A DNA stretch of 64,000 nt from Flaccisagitta enflata (Eukaryota > Chaetognatha > Sagittoidea > Aphragmophora). Location: contig OZ231127.1 of NCBI GenBank assembly GCA_965153355.1, forward strand, positions 50,530,001-50,594,000, given 5' to 3'. Under the pieces are notes generated by a model. The model did no database searches, was not told the DNA's origin, and saw nothing but the letters and a program-made list of their open reading frames with translations. Positions 60,577 to 64,000 of the stretch are shown here, one piece after another. The position numbers and the translations under genes were made by a program. Every line of letters begins with the position of its first letter. Positions within the stretch are counted from its first letter, which is position 1.

Positions 60577-61853
60577 TTAACAGAATAATAGGAAGACCAA
60601 CAAACAGACTGATATAGAAACCTGAGACCGCCCGGATGACAGACACTTAAAATTGGAATTGGGGTACACCAGCCATTCTTGAATCCATTATGCCTGAAAT
60701 AACGTGAATTACCAAATGATTGACAACAAATAAGAAAGGAGAGGGAAATGAAATGAAGCAAACTTAGACCTAGAGCAGAGACACCTGTAAAGAAAACCAA
60801 ACAAGATCGTGAAAATGTGAAATTAAAAAAAAAAACAAGCCCGACCGGACAACGATGCGTCCGGGCTGTGTCTCAGCGTGTATTGTCAGTATTGATCATG
60901 TGACATATGTATGGAGAGACAGATGGACGAACAGACGGGTTAAAAGACTCTCAAAACATGTTGATTAATCATTTGTTTCAGTGTAGGATCTCACCGTGGC
61001 CAAAAATAGCCGAGAAACGCAGTTTTTGCACAGGCGTAACGGACCAACCAACGGACGGACGGACGGAAGGACGGACGGACCAAAGGGCGGACGGACAGAC
61101 CCTCTTATAGAGATGCGTTCCTGACGGACGCATCTAAAAACAAGGCTGGATAAACGGCTACCCAAGTCGTGTGCGGGTGGGCAGGGGCCATATTTGAGGC
61201 CACTCTATCATTTGGGCAGGAGCAGTGACGACAAAGACCGCAAAAACCCAAAAAAGGTAAAGTGACAGACCGACGGACGGACCGACGGACGGATGGATGG
61301 ACGGACCGAGGGACCAACAAAGCGGGTTGTAGAGTCGCGTAGCACGCGATTACAACAAAACAAGCCCGACCGGGCAAAGATGCGTCCGGGCTGTGTCTCA
61401 CCGTGTATTGATCATGTGACATATGTATGAAGAGACAGATGGATGAACAGACGGGTGAAAGGACTCTCAAAACATGTTGGTTGATCATTTGTTTAAGTGT
61501 AGGATCTCACCGTAGCCAAAAACAGTCGAGAAACGCGGTTTTTGCACAGGCGTAACGGACGGACGGATGGACGGACGGACAAACGAACGGACGGACGGAC
61601 GGACGGACGGACGGACGGACGGACTGACTGACGGACAGACCCTCTTATAGAGATGCGTTCCTGAAGGACGCATCTAAAAAATCATGTCTCAGAGTGTAGC
61701 TTTTCACACTTCTTGCATCGATCTGACCATTTGTTTGAAGCTGTGTAGTCAGTGATTTCCATCTCCTTTCACCATAGGACCATTGATTGCGACCTTTCTC
61801 TCAATCATGTTGTGCTGCATTTCGTTAAGACATTGATTGTATTTTAAAGAATC

Positions 61854-61887
<34 letters not shown>

Positions 61888-64000
61888 GAATTCGACATAG
61901 CGACCAAACCAGGCGGATACAGGACTGCCCCAGTCGCGCGTGGGCGGGCAGGGGCACTGAAAGAAAAGGTCACTAGGGCATTCGTTCTGGAAGAGTGAGC
62001 TCAAAAAGATCAAAAATGACCAAAAAGGAATAGGGGGACCGACCAACTAACCAACGGATCAACAGACGGACAGATGGAGGGACGGACAGATGGATGGAGG
62101 GACGGACAGACGGATGGAGGGACGGACAGACGGATGGAGGGACGAACATACTAAGCAATTAACAAGGCCGGATACACGGCTACCCTATTCGTGTGCGGGT
62201 GGGCAGGGGCAGGGGCAATGATGGAGAAGGTCACTGGGGAATTTGGGCAGGAGCAGTGAGCTCAAAACGCTGAAAAATGCTGAAAAAGTAATATGGGGAC
62301 CGACCGACCGACCAACCGACGGACATAGCGGGGTGTAGAGTTGCGTAGCATACAACTATGAATACATTCTGAACCACTTTCCAGATTGCGCACCTGCAAA
62401 ACTAGTCTTAAAAAACATTTTTCCGCTAACCGGAAGTGACGCGCCACTTTGACGTCATTTTTTTGCCATTTACCGTCGTCAAAAAGTTTTTTTGACGCAA
62501 AATTTGGATTCTGCATCGAAATCTACATCGCATAAGGTAGTTCGCTCAGATTTTTTCCTCAAAGGAAGAAGCTTATTCATGTTTAAATGTAGATCCTATC
62601 AGAAATCGTGATAATTTCTTGGTCTATCTATTCTGGCTCGTAGTCCTTGACACATTATTTTTTCCGTTGATAGGATATTAAAAGTTAAGGACTTTTTATG
62701 ATTGTTATTTCATAACAACACATCTGGTCATCATTTGAGCCGGTGGTTGAGGGTTTTTTACGATTTTTTTATATTTTCCCGACGTCTACTGTGCATGCAA
62801 TTTTGCCTGTTTTGACTCAGTAAATAATGCGCGCTGGTATTGGGAAGTTGGAGGCGACGTTGACGCAGAAGGAAAATGATCCTGATGGAACTCGGTTGCT
62901 TTTGGCGATTTTTTTCTGGCACCCATATCAATCATTACGCCTCCACCTCCCGTCGTTATTTGTTCATTGCATTGCACCATGACCATGGGTGATTTTTGAA
63001 CGGCGATTTGTTGGGAGTCCATGGGAGAAACTGTATCAGCGTGAATCTTTTCTTTCTCAACGGTGCCATGAGTAACACTGTTCTGCGCAACTTCGGTGGA
63101 TTTCACACTGCTATCAAACATGACATTCTCGACGGCTGTTACTTTGGCGCCAGCGCGAGACGTTTCCTCTTCTACCATCGACGCCTCTACTTCCGCCGGC
63201 ACCACTTCTTTCGTCGACGCCCCTGCTTCCGCCAACGTCTCTGCTTCCGCAGACGCTCCTGCTTCCGTCGACGCCTCCACCACCTCGTCCACGCCTGGAT
63301 GAATATTGTCCATTTTTTCTCCACGAGACGCATCTGCTTCCGCCGCCGCCTCCACCACCTCGTCCACGCCTGGATGAATATTGTCCAGTTTTTCTCCACG
63401 AGACGCCTCTGCTTCCGCCGCCGCCTCCACCACCTCGTCCACGCCTGGATGAATATTGTCCATTTTTTCTCCACGAGACGCCTCTGCTTCCGTTGACGCC
63501 TCCACTGCGTCGTGCATCCCTTGAGAGGCCGTGTCCAATTCTTCTCCATGACCCGCTTCTTGATTTTCTATGGTGAGGATTTCGTTCTCAATTGCATCAA
63601 AGAGGTCGCTATTCAAATCTCTGACGGATTGAGAAATGTTCACCTCCTCGTCATTTTCCGATGAAGTGAGCAGTGTCATCAAATTTTTTGTCATCTCGAG
63701 GGCAATTTTTCTTGCAGTTTCTCTTTGCTTGCCTTCGTCAATTTGATGCTTCAATTTCGCCTCCTATAACACAGATATATTAAACAGTTAATTATGCGGA
63801 TACCACAATGACTTTTAGACAAGGATGGTATAAAATTAATGAAATTTTGAGTATCAAATTTGCATATATCATTCAGCCTACCTGGGCTAATTCTTCAATC
63901 GTCATTTCCATTTCATCTGCCTGGGCTTGGAACTTTTGCATCCACTGGTCCACCATTCTGTCGGTCTTTCTCTTTTTTTCACTTTCCTCGGTTTGGATTA
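57218..64000 (-). CDS. acidic coiled-coil / zinc-finger-like protein, exon split by a transposon
   Basis: Continues past the window's right edge. Seen exons: 64,000-63,882 (partial), and a large last exon 63,763-57,218 interrupted by a 3.8-kb transposon (58,984-62,788). N-terminal part in view is coiled coil (KKRKTDRMVDQWMQKF; EMTIEELAQ). Then comes an Ala/Glu-rich region with 25-aa repeats (SRGEK.DNIHPGVDEVVEA), then very acidic and Ser/Pro-rich linkers. The C-terminus has about four C2H2-like units (VCEFCFKPF...; CNQCPETFEYNKG; CYICGLRFEFSEI; CIKCKSVLKSASSFYNHIK then VYH). Removing the transposon and one 8-bp duplication leaves one open frame of 911 codons in this exon including the stop. 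With it, translation stops at the transposon edge (TAG 62,788-62,786). A nuclear role is guessed from the fingers. Family not recognised. Confidence 0.65.
58976..58983. repeat. target site duplication, left copy
   Basis: CTGTGCAT directly before the transposon end TAGACGTCGGG; identical to 62,789-62,796. Confidence 0.92.
58984..59350 (+). repeat. left terminal inverted repeat
   Basis: Pairs with 62,425-62,788. The outer 143 bp are highly conserved; the inner part shares CGCGCCACTTCCGG-type (GCGCGTCACTTCCGG) blocks. Confidence 0.85.
59351..59888. other. transposon interior, no gene seen
   Basis: Contains a fragment with GACAGACAAAGCCTCT (family A-like, about 59,610) and poly-A runs near 59,705-59,730. 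Confidence 0.4.
59889..60199 (-). pseudogene. coding-like remnant inside the transposon
   Basis: After an acceptor-like TTCTACAG (60,200-60,201), one frame reads DFDPSGPLPKKVEARRQSAE. About 40 codons in, the neighbouring frame becomes protein-like (NPDYQKLHKFAHHLPVDNAT; then TERMIRRTFLYRNYGKRSED) and runs to TGA at 59,889-59,891. A 1-base indel near 60,120 is inferred. Family not recognised; it may be transposon-encoded or captured. Confidence 0.4.
60492..60571. repeat. (GA)n microsatellite in the transposon
   Basis: About 39 GA units. Confidence 0.97.
60835..61140 (+). mobile_element. family B interspersed repeat, copy 1
   Basis: ACAAGCCCGACCGG head, unique body, GGAC repeats, ACCCTCTTATAGAG and a terminal hairpin AGATGCGT/ACGCATCT, then AAAAA. 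About 80-90% identical to the copy at 61,360. Confidence 0.85.
61140..61357 (+). mobile_element. family A repeat between two family B copies
   Basis: Starts ACAAGGCTGGATAAACGGCT exactly at the AAAAA end of the first family B copy. Includes GTGCGGGTGGGCAGGGGC, GGAC repeats, GCGGGTTGTAGAG and the hairpin AGTCGCGT/ACGCGATT. Confidence 0.8.
61360..61680 (+). mobile_element. family B interspersed repeat, copy 2
   Basis: ACAAGCCCGACCGGGCAAAG head, the same body as copy 1, a longer (GGAC)n run (about 61,555-61,625) and hairpin AGATGCGT/ACGCATCT with AAAAA. Confidence 0.85.
61855..61884. repeat. (TC)n microsatellite
   Basis: About 14 TC units between repeat copies. Confidence 0.9.
61905..62158 (+). 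mobile_element. family A interspersed repeat (diverged head)
   Basis: AGGCGGATACAGGACTGCCC, GTGGGCGGGCAGGGGC, AAAAATGACCAAAAAGGAAT and GGAC/GGAGGGAC repeats. The tail hairpin is decayed. Confidence 0.65.
62160..62362 (+). mobile_element. family A interspersed repeat
   Basis: ACAAGGCCGGATACACGGCT head, GTGCGGGTGGGCAGGGGC, GACCGACC run, GCGGGGTGTAGAG and the hairpin AGTTGCGT/ATACAACT. Confidence 0.75.
62425..62788 (-). repeat. right terminal inverted repeat
   Basis: Inverse of the left repeat; includes CCGGAAGTGACGCGCCACTT, GAATCC and the shared TTAAAAGTTAAGGACTTTTT block. Confidence 0.85.
62789..62796. repeat. target site duplication, right copy
   Basis: CTGTGCAT directly after the transposon end CCCGACGTCTA. 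Confidence 0.92.
62789..63763 (-). CDS. 5' piece of the interrupted exon
   Basis: Starts after the acceptor TTATAG in phase 0 with EAKLKHQIDEG and runs 325 codons into the target duplication. It then meets TAG of the transposon end. Contains the 25-aa repeats and Glu/Ala-rich sequence. Confidence 0.75.
63281..63500 (-). repeat. 75-bp in-frame coding repeat
   Basis: CACCTCGTCCACGCCTGGAT recurs at 63,281, 63,356 and 63,431, exactly 75 bp apart, giving 25-aa repeats in the coiled-coil protein; a diverged copy follows. Confidence 0.9.
63882..64000 (-). CDS. upstream exon, partial at the window edge
   Basis: Open to the right edge; ends ATTAGCCCAG|GTAGGC in phase 0, matching the next exon. Encodes charged helical sequence. 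Confidence 0.7.

Larger units (their letters stand above)
58984..62788. mobile_element. 3,805-bp DNA transposon with long TIRs and 8-bp TSD
   Basis: Outer ends TAGACGTCGGGAAAATAT and its exact complement. The first about 143 bp of each end are nearly identical in inverse (58,984-59,126 against 62,641-62,788), and a more diverged inverted match continues to about 59,350 and 62,425. An 8-bp TSD occurs in hAT, P and Mutator/Merlin-like elements. TIR length favours a Mutator-like type but the terminal bases are not diagnostic. No transposase was recognised; the interior carries an ORF remnant (59,889-60,199), a GA repeat and five family A/B repeats. Probably non-autonomous or degraded. Confidence 0.85.

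Overview
The window is animal nuclear DNA. The evidence is spliced genes, an unmistakable ParaHox gene (Gsx) and a very high microsatellite load ((GA)n, (CA)n, (CAA)n, (AAAG)n and (TTC)n arrays up to about 370 bp). A discoidin-like secreted protein and the repeat content suggest an invertebrate bilaterian. I cannot assign the phylum from sequence alone. No bacterial, CRISPR, rRNA or tRNA signal was seen. LAYOUT. 1-19,700: the Gsx gene on the plus strand, four coding exons with consensus splice sites in matching phase, a predicted 727-residue protein, and a 13.7-kb second intron packed with microsatellites, a 305-bp tandem repeat, a long GGGGTCCCTAA satellite and small interspersed elements. 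The homeobox is itself split by an intron. 19,700-31,500: mostly gene-poor. It holds a two-exon secreted-protein gene (21,714-22,817), a Tc1/mariner-derived MITE, a palindromic MITE, large simple repeats, a 72-bp tandem repeat and a purine-only tract of more than 500 bp. 31,500-48,340: a Polinton/Maverick-like (adintovirus-like) integrated element, all genes on the plus strand: packaging ATPase, small lysine-rich protein, basic repeat protein, retrovirus-type integrase, a small membrane glycoprotein, a penton-like protein, several acidic or coiled-coil proteins, a double-jelly-roll-type capsid candidate, an arginine-rich core-like protein and a 1,290-residue family B DNA polymerase. Its capsid gene has eight exons, its ATPase P-loop is split by an intron, and nearly every ORF start follows a 3' splice-site-like sequence by 1-95 nt. 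This resembles the alternative splicing of adenovirus late mRNAs. Some ORFs carry frameshifts or a stop, and the polymerase has lost conserved catalytic residues, so the copy is probably old and decaying. The element's termini were not found. 48,700-64,000: two minus-strand genes that I cannot name. The first (48,746-56,922) has about 15 exons. The second (57,218 to beyond 64,000) encodes an acidic coiled-coil protein with C-terminal zinc-finger-like motifs. Its large exon is cut by a 3.8-kb DNA transposon with long terminal inverted repeats and a perfect 8-bp target duplication. Two related families of short repeats, here called A and B, are scattered through the window. Their copies start ACAAG and end in a hairpin followed by CTAAAAA; the hairpin stems differ between copies but stay base-paired, and two copies appear to have hosted the birth of long satellite arrays. 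Exon coordinates come from reading splice sites and phases by eye; boundaries of repeats are accurate to a few bases unless stated.
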